From Marinobacter sp. LQ44 (lineage in GTDB: Bacteria > Pseudomonadota > Gammaproteobacteria > Pseudomonadales > Oleiphilaceae): DNA of 64,000 nucleotides. Below, piece by piece: positions 18,468 to 27,801 of the stretch. How positions within the stretch are numbered: position 1 is the stretch's first letter; each line of letters starts with the position of its first letter. The notes under the pieces were generated by a model. That model had not been told where the DNA came from, ran no database searches, and was given only the letters and a program-made list of their open reading frames with translations. Made by a program: the position numbers and the translations under genes. The stretch is taken from assembly GCF_001447155.2 (NCBI RefSeq), contig NZ_CP014754.1, forward strand, positions 620,001-684,000. Reading direction: 5' to 3'.

Positions 18468-20365
18468 CCAACCCGAACGAACCAGGCAAACCCGATAACA
18501 ACGACAAGCCTCAGCCAGCCATACCGAACCAGTATTCATTCCTGTGGCTGAGCGCTGCCTTTTTCCTGATGTTTTTGTGGCTACAGGACACCGGTCGCCC
18601 GCAGCAGCAGGAACTGGCCTATTCCGAGTTTAAAGAAGCGGTGCTGAACGGGCAGGTGCAGGAAGTCACCCTGCGCAACGAAGAAATCCGTGGCCGGTTT
18701 ACCGAGGCCGGTGCCGCCCGGTTCAGTTCCGATACCGGGCGCAGCACAGAGAATTTCCTGACGTTACGGCCACCGGTTGACGATCCGGATCTGCTGTCAT
18801 TGCTGGAGCGGCAAGAGGTTGTCATTCGCGGTGCGCCGTCGGGCCGGCCCTGGTGGCAGGACCTGATTCTTGGCTTCCTGCCCTGGATACTGTTGCTGGC
18901 GCTGATGTTCTGGTTCTGGGGAGCGGCACAAAAACGCATGACCCAAGGTGGCGGAGCGTTTGATTACGCCAAATCCCGGGCCCGCCGGGCTCGCCGGGAA
19001 ACCTCAACCACCACCCTGGATGACGTGGCAGGCATAGAATCCGCCAAGCGCGACATTGCGGAGATCATCGACTTCCTGAAGTCGCCCGATAAGTACCGGC
19101 GCCTCGGGGCGGTGATGCCCAAAGGCGTGCTGCTGGTGGGGCCGCCAGGCACCGGTAAAACCCTGTTGGCCAGGGCAATTGCCGGTGAGGCGGAAGTGCC
19201 CTTCTTCAGCATCAGCGCCTCCGAGTTTATTGAAATGTTCGTGGGCGTAGGCGCCGCAAGAGTTCGGGACATGTTCCAGAATGCCCGCAAGGAAGCACCC
19301 GCACTGATTTTTATCGACGAGCTGGATGCCATTGGCCGCTCCCGGGGCGCAGGCCTGGGTGGCGGGCACGATGAACGGGAACAGACCCTGAACCAGATCC
19401 TGACCGAGATGGATGGTTTCGAAGCCCACGAGAATGTTCTGGTGCTGGCAGCCACCAACCGCCCGGATGTTCTGGACAGCGCCCTGCTCCGCCCCGGGCG
19501 TTTTGACCGCAAGATTACCCTGGATCGCCCACACAAAGAGGCTCGGGAAGCCATCCTCAGGGTGCATGTACGCAAGGTGCCATTGGCGGCCGATGTCGAC
19601 CTTGCGCAGTTATCGGCCCGCACCACGGGTTTCTCCGGCGCAGACCTGAAGAACCTGGTCAACGAAGCCGCCCTGACCGCCGCCCGGGAAAATCTGGACG
19701 AGGTTAACGCCCACTGCTTTGAGCAGGCCCGGGACCGACTGATTCTGGGCGAGGAGCGGGATGCCCAGCTAACGCCGGAAGAACGGGAAGTGGTGGCCTA
19801 CCACGAGTGCGGGCACGCCATCATGGCCTATTACATGCCCAAGGCCGACCCACTCACCAAGATCACCATTATCCCCCATGGCATGGCCATGGGCGTAACC
19901 GAACAAACTCCCCGAGAAGACAAATACAACTACACCGAAAGCTATCTGCGGGACCGCATCAAAGTCATGCTCGGCGGCCGCTCCGCCGAGAAAATCATCT
20001 ACGGTGAGGTCAGCACCGGCGCCCAGAACGATCTTAAAGAAGCCACAAAATTACTGCGCCGAATGATCGGCCAGTGGGGCATGAGTGAGAAAGTGGGCCC
20101 GCTGGGACTGGGTATTGGTGAGGAGCACGTGTTCCTGGGACGGGAGATGGGTGCCCCCCGGGAGTACAGTGAAAAGCTGGCCGACCTGATTGATTCAGAA
20201 ATCCAGTCGCAACTCATGGACCTGGAATCCTACACCGTCAACTTCCTCAAGGAACACCGCAAGGAGTTGGACGCCTTGGCCAAGGCGGTGATGAAACACG
20301 AAACCCTCTCCACCGAGGAAATCACCGAGGTTTTAAACAAAGCCGGTAACCGGAAAATCGCCTGA
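18464..20365 (+). CDS. FtsH-type ATP-dependent zinc metalloprotease (probable second copy)
   Basis: A 633-residue inner-membrane AAA+ protease. Transmembrane segments lie near 25-41 and 135-152 around a roughly 90-residue periplasmic domain. The AAA module has Walker A GPPGTGKT at 226-233, Walker B LIFIDELDAI at 281-290 and the second region of homology ending LLRPGRFDRK. The zinc site is HECGH at 447-451. The usual housekeeping ftsH sits beside rlmE/folP; neither is here, so this is probably an accessory paralogue. It lies in a cluster with Usp and Lon-like genes, suggesting stress proteostasis (inference). Confidence 0.92.
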   Translation: MTNPNEPGKPDNNDKPQPAIPNQYSFLWLSAAFFLMFLWLQDTGRPQQQELAYSEFKEAVLNGQVQEVTLRNEEIRGRFTEAGAARFSSDTGRSTENFLTLRPPVDDPDLLSLLERQEVVIRGAPSGRPWWQDLILGFLPWILLLALMFWFWGAAQKRMTQGGGAFDYAKSRARRARRETSTTTLDDVAGIESAKRDIAEIIDFLKSPDKYRRLGAVMPKGVLLVGPPGTGKTLLARAIAGEAEVPFFSISASEFIEMFVGVGAARVRDMFQNARKEAPALIFIDELDAIGRSRGAGLGGGHDEREQTLNQILTEMDGFEAHENVLVLAATNRPDVLDSALLRPGRFDRKITLDRPHKEAREAILRVHVRKVPLAADVDLAQLSARTTGFSGADLKNLVNEAALTAARENLDEVNAHCFEQARDRLILGEERDAQLTPEEREVVAYHECGHAIMAYYMPKADPLTKITIIPHGMAMGVTEQTPREDKYNYTESYLRDRIKVMLGGRSAEKIIYGEVSTGAQNDLKEATKLLRRMIGQWGMSEKVGPLGLGIGEEHVFLGREMGAPREYSEKLADLIDSEIQSQLMDLESYTVNFLKEHRKELDALAKAVMKHETLSTEEITEVLNKAGNRKIA

Positions 20366-20379
20366 TTACCAGCCTGGCT

Positions 20380-21237
20380 TCAGGGCGTTACGATGATCGG
20401 CAGGTTCATCTCGATCAACAGGGAATCGGCGCCCTGCTCACGGAACAGTCTGCACTGCCGGCTAAGCACCAGTTGCGAGGCGCCTTCCTCCCTGATCACC
20501 CGTGCAACAGCTCCGGCACTGGCCATGGGCAAGAAACTGACCCGGGCGGTAATACCCTGGCTTTCCATATAGGCCAGCAAATCCTCGGCGATACGCTCAT
20601 CACGGCCGGTTTCGGTTCGCACCAGAATCGTTAACGGCTGCCGGTTACGCCTTGCCAGCTCAGCGCCAACCCTGACAGCCCGATGGTTCGCCCCTTGATC
20701 GTGATTCAGCAACACCACAATGCGATTTCGGGACCGCATGGGCGGATCGGCCCACAACAACACATCCCCGAGCGCCTGGCTCACCAGAACCCTGGCCGTG
20801 GACCCAAGGCGAGAGCCCGGACTGCCAGACCAGCCCACGCGGCCTAACACCAGCAAATCCCCTGGCCGCGCCAGATTCAATACTTCATCTGCCACACGGC
20901 CGCGACACAAGGTGAGCGCCTGGGCAAGCCCCCGTTGCGCCATGGCACGCTCCAGCGATCTTCTCGCCTGCTCCGCCAGCGAGCGCATCCGGGCCTCAAT
21001 AGCCGCAAGGTCCATTGGCCGGGTGACTCCGGAACTTCTGCCCACTTCCCTTGTGAACCCGTAGCCCGCGCTGCGCAACAGGTTCACTTCTTCCACGAAC
21101 ACCCCCAGCACTTCGGCCTTTCGCGCATGGGCAATGTCCGCCGCGGCTTCCAGAGCCGCCAAACTTAACCTTGAACCATCCAACAGAATCAGCACCCGGC
21201 CCACTGGCTCCACCGGTAGCTGTTGCTCAGCGGTCAC
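20380..21237 (-). CDS. Universal stress protein family, tandem-domain
   Basis: A 285-residue cytosolic protein. The N-terminal half starts VGRVLILLDGSRLSLAALEAAADIA, a Usp-type nucleotide-binding fold, and a second degenerate half follows from about residue 165 (NRIVVLLNHDQGANHRAVRVGAELA). The typical GxxGxnnG-S ATP motif appears only as LGSTARVLVSQA in the first half. Its ATG overlaps the 3' end of the upstream lon-like gene by 11 bases, so both are one transcription unit. It converges on the ftsH paralogue with a 14-base gap and no obvious terminator. Confidence 0.8.
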   Translation of the reverse strand: MTAEQQLPVEPVGRVLILLDGSRLSLAALEAAADIAHARKAEVLGVFVEEVNLLRSAGYGFTREVGRSSGVTRPMDLAAIEARMRSLAEQARRSLERAMAQRGLAQALTLCRGRVADEVLNLARPGDLLVLGRVGWSGSPGSRLGSTARVLVSQALGDVLLWADPPMRSRNRIVVLLNHDQGANHRAVRVGAELARRNRQPLTILVRTETGRDERIAEDLLAYMESQGITARVSFLPMASAGAVARVIREEGASQLVLSRQCRLFREQGADSLLIEMNLPIIVTP

Positions 21238-23626
21238 CGTTCTTGCCTCCGCTGTCGTTATCCTGGGCGTCTTCCTTCTTTTGCCCTACCTTTGCATACT
21301 CCGCCAAACGATCGGCCACGCGACGGTTGAAGCTCCCTTCCGGATAACCGCCCTCATCATCAGGCGAGCCTGGCGCCATGCCGGTCATCAGCTCAATGGC
21401 CTGATCAATGTGGGTCATCGGGTAAATGGCAAACACGCCCTCCCTAACCGCCTTGCGCACCTCTTCATTCAACATCAGGTGCTCAACGTTACTGGCGGGC
21501 AGCAAAACGCCGTGGCCATTTACCCCACCGTTTTTCTTGCAGACATTGAAGAAACCCTCGATTTTCTCATTCACCCCTCCCACTGCCTGAACCTCACCGT
21601 GCTGGTTCATGGAGCCGGTCACCGCCAACGACTGTTTCAACGGCACACGGGTAATAGCCGATAACAACACGCAGGTTTCCGCTACCGAGGCGGAGTCGCC
21701 TTCCACGCCCCCGTAGGATTGCTCGAAGGCCAGGCTCGCAGACAGGGATAAATCACCCATGGGCGCATAGCGGCCTGCCAGAAAGCGGGACAAGATCATC
21801 ACCGCCTTACTGTGAATGGGCCCGCCAAGTTTCGCCTCACGCTCAATATCCACCACCTGGCCTTTGCCGGGCCGGGCGGTGGCCGTGATGCGGGTAGGCT
21901 GACCAAAACGGGTGGCACCTATCTGCAACACAGACAAGCCGTTCACCTGCCCCGCCTGCTCACCGTCTGTGGCAATCATCACCACACCCCGGTAGATCTG
22001 CTCCAGGCTACGTTCCCGAATGCGGCTGGCGCGGAACTCGCGCTCATCAATCGCCTGCTGAATATGCCCGATGCCGATGTGCTTGCTGTCGGCACGTGCA
22101 GCCCAGTGATTTGCCTCGCTGAGCAGGTCTTTCAATACCCGGTCATGGGCGGTCAGTTTTTTCTGATCACCAGCCAGGCGACTGGCATGCTCAATCAAAC
22201 GCCCCACGGCAGGCTTGTCCAACGGCCGGGCCTTTACAGATTTGGCCATGGTGGCAAGCATTCTGGCGTAGAGCTGATAGCTCTCTCCGTCCCGGTCCAG
22301 ATCATCCTCAAAATCTGCCTCAACCTTGAACAGGTCCAGGAAGTCCGGGTCGTAGTGTGCCAACAGGTAATACAAGGTCCGGTCGCCCACCAGCACCACT
22401 TTCACTTTCAGCGGGATCGGTTCAGGCTGCTGACTGACGGTAGTGGCAAGGCCGTACAGGCGCTCCAGGGATTCAATACGAATTTCATTGGAAAACAGAA
22501 TACGCTTCAGGCTTTCCCAGGCCATGGGCTGGGTCAGAATGCGGCGGGCATCCAGGATCAGAAAACCGCCATTGGCCCGATGCAGCGAACCGGCCCGGAT
22601 CAATGTGAAATCCGTGTACAGGTTACCCTGGTGAGCACGATGCTCAATCTGACCAGTCAGGTGCTGGTGATTGGGCAGGTCCTCATACACCACCGGGGCG
22701 CCCTGCGTTTCCGAATTATCCACCAACAGGTTCACCCGGTAACGATTGAGCAACCCGGCGGGGGCGCCGTTTTCACTATCCTGGAAGGCTTCCGCGTGTT
22801 CTACCACGTCTTCCCGAACCGCATCCAGGTAGGCAACCACCTCCGGCAGGTGCGACCACTTCTCGCGCAATTCGCCAATGGGGCCGCCCAGGGTCAGCTG
22901 AACCATCTCTTCGTTCAGAGCGTGGATACGCTCTCGCACTTCCTTGCGCAGCCGCGGCACTTGCTGGATAGCCTGCTGCAGTTTCTTCTGCAGGTCTTCA
23001 ACCTTGGCCTCCACCAGCGCCTTCTCATCATCAGAGAAGGTCTTGTATTCCTCCGGCTCAATCACTTCGCCGTTACGCATGGGCGCAAAGGTAAAGCCGG
23101 CCGGAGTTGTGATCATGGCAATGTTGTTGGCGTTGGCTTCTTCCTGAATGGCGAACAGGCCTTTCTGCTGGCGACGGGTCACCTCTTCCTGAAGCTCCTG
23201 AATGCGAGCCTGATACTCCTCACTTTCAAAGGTAGCCGGAATAGCCGTTTTAAGTTCTGCCGCCAGGTCACTCATATCACGCTTGAACTGCCGGCCTTCA
23301 CCCGGCGGCAACTCAATGGCGTTCGGCTTGTCGGATTGCTGGAAGTTGAAAACATGGCACCAATCAGAAGGCACCGGCTGTCCTGAGGCATGTTTATCGA
23401 GGAACTGCCTAACCAGTTCATGCTTGCCGGCCCCGGACGGGCCGAGCACAAACAGGTTAAAACCATTGGCCTCCATGCTGGCGCCAAACTCCATCGCGCG
23501 CAGCAGGCGCTCCTGCCCAAAAGGAAGTTCCAGTTCCTCCAGCGTTGCCGTTGTCTCAAAGTTCAACTTGTCCAACGGACAACGGTGGTAAATCTGGTCT
23601 TCGGTTAACGCCGCAGGAATCGCCAT
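21227..23626 (-). CDS. Lon-like ATP-dependent protease (S16)
   Basis: A 799-residue protein with an N-terminal AAA-like P-loop (LGPSGAGKHE, about 61-70), a long coiled-coil/insertion region (about 120-260), a sensor/helical part, and a C-terminal Lon protease domain. The Ser-Lys dyad is Ser645 in EGDSAS and Lys688 in NEKIEGF, 43 residues apart exactly as in E. coli Lon. The N-terminal LAN domain of LonA is absent, so it belongs to the LonB-like/YcbZ-type group with AAA_32 architecture. Substrates are unknown. Confidence 0.88.
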   Translation of the reverse strand: MAIPAALTEDQIYHRCPLDKLNFETTATLEELELPFGQERLLRAMEFGASMEANGFNLFVLGPSGAGKHELVRQFLDKHASGQPVPSDWCHVFNFQQSDKPNAIELPPGEGRQFKRDMSDLAAELKTAIPATFESEEYQARIQELQEEVTRRQQKGLFAIQEEANANNIAMITTPAGFTFAPMRNGEVIEPEEYKTFSDDEKALVEAKVEDLQKKLQQAIQQVPRLRKEVRERIHALNEEMVQLTLGGPIGELREKWSHLPEVVAYLDAVREDVVEHAEAFQDSENGAPAGLLNRYRVNLLVDNSETQGAPVVYEDLPNHQHLTGQIEHRAHQGNLYTDFTLIRAGSLHRANGGFLILDARRILTQPMAWESLKRILFSNEIRIESLERLYGLATTVSQQPEPIPLKVKVVLVGDRTLYYLLAHYDPDFLDLFKVEADFEDDLDRDGESYQLYARMLATMAKSVKARPLDKPAVGRLIEHASRLAGDQKKLTAHDRVLKDLLSEANHWAARADSKHIGIGHIQQAIDEREFRASRIRERSLEQIYRGVVMIATDGEQAGQVNGLSVLQIGATRFGQPTRITATARPGKGQVVDIEREAKLGGPIHSKAVMILSRFLAGRYAPMGDLSLSASLAFEQSYGGVEGDSASVAETCVLLSAITRVPLKQSLAVTGSMNQHGEVQAVGGVNEKIEGFFNVCKKNGGVNGHGVLLPASNVEHLMLNEEVRKAVREGVFAIYPMTHIDQAIELMTGMAPGSPDDEGGYPEGSFNRRVADRLAEYAKVGQKKEDAQDNDSGGKNGDR

Positions 23627-23635
23627 TGTTTCCCC

Positions 23636-24508
23636 TTATTTTTCGCTGTCCAGCTTGTCCTGGGTACGCAAATCAAAGTCACTGGCATCATGCCGCTCGT
23701 GCAGCTGGGAAGACAGCTCACCCCAGGCCCGGTTTACCATGCGGCCACGTTGCACCGCGGGGCGCTTGGCCAGCTCATCTGTCCAACGCAAAATGTTCGT
23801 GTAGGTGTGGGCCTCCAGGAACTCCGCCGCCTCGTACACCGTGTTCTTCACCAGCGAGCCATACCAGGGCCAGATTGCCATGTCGGCAATGGTGTATTCA
23901 TCACCGGCGATGTACTGGTTGTCCGCCAACTGGCGATCCAGCACATCCAGTTGCCGCTTCACCTCCATGGTGTAACGGTTGATCGGGTACTCGTATTTTT
24001 CCGGGGCATAGGCATAAAAATGCCCGAAACCACCACCCAAAATCGGTGCGCTGGCCATCTGCCAGAACAGCCAGTTCATCGTCTCTGTGCGCCGGGTCCG
24101 GTCTGTTGGTAAAAAGGCACCGAACTTTTCCGCCAGATAGAAAAGAATAGATCCGGATTCAAACACCCGCACGGCCGGGTTCTCGCTGCGGTCCAGCAAC
24201 GCCGGAATCTTGGAATTCGGGTTTACCTCAACAAACCCGCTGCTGAACTGATCTCCTTCCATGATGTTGATCAGCCAGGCATCGTACTCTGCCTCTTTGA
24301 TACCCTTCTCCAGCAACTCCTCAAACATCACCGTCGCTTTCACGCCATTGGGCGTGGCCAGGGAATACAGCTGGAATGGATGCTCCCCCACCGGCAACGC
24401 TTTGTCGTGGGTAGGCCCGGCAACGGGACGATTAATGTTGGCAAACCTGCCACCGTTACTGCTGTCCCATTTCCAGACCTTTGGAGGCGTATAGGTTGAA
24501 TCACTCAT
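23636..24508 (-). CDS. yghU: Glutathione S-transferase, YghU (nu-class) type
   Basis: A 290-residue thioredoxin-fold plus all-alpha GST. The N-terminal extension MSDSTYTPPKVWKWD, then the TPNGVKATVMFEEL glutathione-site helix, NPNSKIPAL cis-proline loop and FESGSILFYLAEKFG match the YghU/YfcG group, which binds two glutathiones and has disulfide-bond reductase activity. The ATG at 24508 has GGAGA upstream; a longer frame to 24607 lacks similarity. It stands nine bases after the lon-like gene stop region, divergent from the ABC cluster. Confidence 0.9.
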   Translation of the reverse strand: MSDSTYTPPKVWKWDSSNGGRFANINRPVAGPTHDKALPVGEHPFQLYSLATPNGVKATVMFEELLEKGIKEAEYDAWLINIMEGDQFSSGFVEVNPNSKIPALLDRSENPAVRVFESGSILFYLAEKFGAFLPTDRTRRTETMNWLFWQMASAPILGGGFGHFYAYAPEKYEYPINRYTMEVKRQLDVLDRQLADNQYIAGDEYTIADMAIWPWYGSLVKNTVYEAAEFLEAHTYTNILRWTDELAKRPAVQRGRMVNRAWGELSSQLHERHDASDFDLRTQDKLDSEK

Positions 24509-24669
24509 GTTTGGTCTCCGATTGACGGTGAGTAAGCTATTGACCGACTTTACCTGATTGCCCCTGCCGTTAGCACCTGTGTTCGCATTGAGAATGCGCC
24601 GGATCAAATCCGGGAGTTCCCAACAGGCTATACTGGTCGTGATCTGTTGTTTACGAAGGGAGTCGTATT

Positions 24670-25395
24670 ATGGCTGCATCCGCGCTATCAGGCGCTCCGG
24701 TATTCCACACCCGCGGCCTAACCAAAACCTACCAGCAGGGTGAAGTACAGGTGCACGCCCTGCGCGGAGTGGATCTCGACCTTTACGCCGGTGAACTGGT
24801 GGTCATGCTGGGTGCCTCCGGCTCTGGCAAATCGACACTGCTGAATATTCTCGGCGGCCTGGATATACCGACCAGCGGTGAAGTCCGGTACCTGGAAACG
24901 GACCTTGCCCGGGCCACCGACAAGGAACTCACCCGCTACCGCCGGGATTACGTGGGCTTTGTTTTCCAGTTCTACAACCTCATCCCAAGCCTGACCGCCC
25001 GGGAGAACGTCGTCGCTGTTACCGAAATCGCCCGCAACCCCATGGCGCCGGACCAGGCACTGGAACTGGTCGGGCTTGCCAACCGGGCCGATCATTTCCC
25101 GGCCCAGTTGTCTGGCGGCGAACAGCAACGGGTTGCCATTGCCCGGGCCATAGCCAAACAGCCTAACGTGTTGCTGTGTGATGAGCCCACAGGCGCCCTC
25201 GATTCCGCTACAGGTGTTCTGGTACTCGAGGCTCTGGAGAAAGCCAATCGGGAAACTGGCACCACCACGGTGATCATCACCCACAACGCCTCTATTGCCC
25301 TGATGGCAGACCGGGTGATCACCCTCTCAGACGGCCTGATCAGCGGTGAACAGCGCAATGCTCACCGGCAAGACCCAAAAACTCTCAACTGGTAG
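24670..25395 (+). CDS. ABC transporter ATP-binding protein (LolD/MacB type)
   Basis: A 241-residue ATPase. Walker [10 protein letters not shown] at 48-56, Q-loop [14 protein letters not shown], signature LSGGEQQR at 147-154, Walker B VLLCDEP and the D-loop GALD are intact. The Y-N-L-I-P-x-L-T region is typical of LolD/MacB/FtsE-like subunits that pair with FtsX-fold permeases. GAAGGGAG precedes the ATG. It is first in a three-gene set with the permease and a HlyD adaptor, forming a tripartite or DevABC-like exporter of unknown substrate. Confidence 0.93.
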   Translation: MAASALSGAPVFHTRGLTKTYQQGEVQVHALRGVDLDLYAGELVVMLGASGSGKSTLLNILGGLDIPTSGEVRYLETDLARATDKELTRYRRDYVGFVFQFYNLIPSLTARENVVAVTEIARNPMAPDQALELVGLANRADHFPAQLSGGEQQRVAIARAIAKQPNVLLCDEPTGALDSATGVLVLEALEKANRETGTTTVIITHNASIALMADRVITLSDGLISGEQRNAHRQDPKTLNW

Positions 25396-25399
25396 CGCC

Positions 25400-27778
25400 A
25401 TGGCCCTCTTTGGTACCAGCATCCTCCGAACCAAGCTGCGCCGCGAAATCTGGCAGATGCGCGGCCAGATGCTGGCCATTGCCCTGGTGATTGCCGGCGG
25501 CATCGCGGTTTGCTTGTTATCACTGGTGAATTACGCGTCGCTCACCGCCACGCGGGACCAGTATTACCAGGAACACCAGTTTGCCGACGTCTTCGTAAAC
25601 CTCAAACGAGCCCCCATACAGGTACTGGCGCAGGTTTCCGACATCCCAGGTATCACACGCCTAAGTGCGCGGGTGGAGGGCGTTGCCAAACTCGACGTGG
25701 CCGGTTATGAAGACCCGATATCCGCGCGGCTGGTTTCAGTGCCTGCCACCGGTCAACCCGCCGTCAATCAACTCTACCTGCGCCAGGGGCGGCTGCCGGA
25801 TGCCAGCCGCACCGACGAAGTTGCGATTATCGGAAGCTTCGCCGATGCCCACGACCTTCAGCTGGATGATCGGATATTCGGCATAATTAACGGCCGCCAA
25901 CAACGGCTCACCGTGGTTGGTATCGCGGAATCACCGGAGTTCATCTATGTCATTCCACCCGGCGGGATGTTGCCGGACTACGAGCGATACGGCGTGGTCT
26001 GGATGGCCGAGGAGGCACTGGCCTCGGCCATGGACATGCGGGGGGCCTTCAACAGCCTGGTGCTGCAAACAGCTCCTGATTACCCGGTTGAGGATGTGAT
26101 TGACCGCCTGGACAGGTTACTTGACCGCTACGGCAGTGCCGGCGCCTTCGGCCGTGAAGACCAGTTCTCTCATCGTTTTCTGAGTGATGAGCTTGAGCAG
26201 CTCAAAGCCATGGCCACCATCTTCCCTGCCATTTTCCTGGGCGTTGCTATGTTTCTTCTGAACGTGGTGGTCAGCCGGTTGATCAGCACTCAGCGAGAAA
26301 TCATCGCGGTGCTCAAGGCCTTTGGCTACAGCAATCGGCAAATTGGCTGGCATTACAGCCAGTTGGTACTCGTTATTGCCCTGATTGGACTGGCCATTGG
26401 CACATTAGCCGGGCTTTGGCTCGGGCGGGCGCTGGGTGAACTCTATATGGACTTTTACCGCTTTCCCGAACTGCTGTTCCGAATCAACCCACTATGGGTG
26501 TTGCTGCTCGCCGCCACCAGTTTGGGCGTCGCGTGGCTTGGCGGGTGGCGCTCCATCCGCGCCGCAGCCACGCTGCCTCCGGCCCAGGCCATGCAGCCGG
26601 AAGGCCCGGCCCGCTTTCAAATCAGTACACTGGAACGCCTGCTGGGCTGGGACCGGTTTACCCAGCCTTCTCGCATGATCGTACGGCACCTGTCACGGCG
26701 GCCAGGCCGAACCCTGCTCTCCATCACCGGGATTGCCATGGCCACCGCGATTGTGGTGGTGGGCAATTTTCAGTTCAGTTCGGTCTCGCTGATGGTACAT
26801 ACCCAGTTCGCCAAGGTTCAGAAACAGGACCTCACCGTCAGCCTGACAGACCCGGTAAGCCAGTCAGCTATGTACGGCTTAGCCCGGCTTCCCGGCATCT
26901 GGTACACCGAAGGCCGGCGGGTAACGGCGGTAGAGCTGATTCACGGCCACCGGCGCTGGCGAACCGCGCTGACAGGTATCCCTGAAGACGCCAAACTGCA
27001 ATTTGTGGTCGACCACCAGCTTCAGGACGTCAGCATCCCCCAGGCCGGCATACTGCTGACCGATTTCCTGGCAGACTCATTAGGCCTGCGCCCCGGCGAC
27101 ACGTTGACCGTGCGTGTACTGGAAGGCCAGCGCCCTACCCTGAACCTGCCCGTTTCCGGCGTCACCAGCGAATTTCTGGGCGTGGGTGCCTATATGAACC
27201 TGGACGCCATGAACCGGGCGTTGAGAGAAGGCCCCGTCATCAACCAGATACTGATGAACCTGGACCCAGACCTCACCGAAACGGTTTACCGGGACCTGCG
27301 CGACACACCCAAAGTGATGGCCCTGAATCTACGCCAGGCCATGCTCGACAGCTTCTTTGAAACCCTGGCCAAAACCTTCCTGACCTACACCTTCATTATC
27401 AGCTTGCTAGGCGGCACCATCGCGTTTGGCGTGATCTACAACACCGCCCGAATCTCACTGGCAGAGCGAGCGCGAGATCTGGCCAGCCTGCGTGTGCTGG
27501 GATACAGCCATAACGAAGTGTCCCACATACTATTGGGGGAGCTTGCGGTATTGTTGATATTGGGCATACCACTGGGCTGGGCCGTGGGTACCGGGCTTGG
27601 CCAGCTCGTGGTAACAGCCATGCAAACCGAATTATACCGGGTGCCACTGATCATCACCGGTAAAACCCTGGCACTGGCAGCAAACGTAGTGATCGCCTCT
27701 GCCCTGATCTCCGGCTTCATCACCTGGCGCAGGCTACGTAAACTGGACCTGGTGGCCGTACTGAAAACCCGTGAATAA
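25400..27778 (+). CDS. ABC transporter permease, FtsX fold, duplicated
   Basis: About 792 residues. An N-terminal membrane helix (about 27-47) is followed by a periplasmic MacB-like domain, three helices around 280-390, then a second copy of the module: a helix near 450, another periplasmic domain and a final three-helix bundle ending WRRLRKLDLVAVLKTRE. Such ten-helix permeases act as one polypeptide with a LolD-type ATPase. I chose ATG at 25400, four bases after the ATPase stop; ATG 25358 or GTG 25346 would overlap the ATPase gene and cannot be excluded. Substrate unknown. Confidence 0.88.
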   Translation: MALFGTSILRTKLRREIWQMRGQMLAIALVIAGGIAVCLLSLVNYASLTATRDQYYQEHQFADVFVNLKRAPIQVLAQVSDIPGITRLSARVEGVAKLDVAGYEDPISARLVSVPATGQPAVNQLYLRQGRLPDASRTDEVAIIGSFADAHDLQLDDRIFGIINGRQQRLTVVGIAESPEFIYVIPPGGMLPDYERYGVVWMAEEALASAMDMRGAFNSLVLQTAPDYPVEDVIDRLDRLLDRYGSAGAFGREDQFSHRFLSDELEQLKAMATIFPAIFLGVAMFLLNVVVSRLISTQREIIAVLKAFGYSNRQIGWHYSQLVLVIALIGLAIGTLAGLWLGRALGELYMDFYRFPELLFRINPLWVLLLAATSLGVAWLGGWRSIRAAATLPPAQAMQPEGPARFQISTLERLLGWDRFTQPSRMIVRHLSRRPGRTLLSITGIAMATAIVVVGNFQFSSVSLMVHTQFAKVQKQDLTVSLTDPVSQSAMYGLARLPGIWYTEGRRVTAVELIHGHRRWRTALTGIPEDAKLQFVVDHQLQDVSIPQAGILLTDFLADSLGLRPGDTLTVRVLEGQRPTLNLPVSGVTSEFLGVGAYMNLDAMNRALREGPVINQILMNLDPDLTETVYRDLRDTPKVMALNLRQAMLDSFFETLAKTFLTYTFIISLLGGTIAFGVIYNTARISLAERARDLASLRVLGYSHNEVSHILLGELAVLLILGIPLGWAVGTGLGQLVVTAMQTELYRVPLIITGKTLALAANVVIASALISGFITWRRLRKLDLVAVLKTRE

Positions 27779-27801
27779 ACTCAACTTGCAGGGAACAACC
27801 C

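Noticed and set aside
21812..23386. 524-codon plus-strand frame across the Lon-like gene
   Set aside because: Antisense to a protein with intact P-loop and Ser-Lys dyad. Its composition (His, Gln, Arg, Val rich) is typical of antisense shadow frames.
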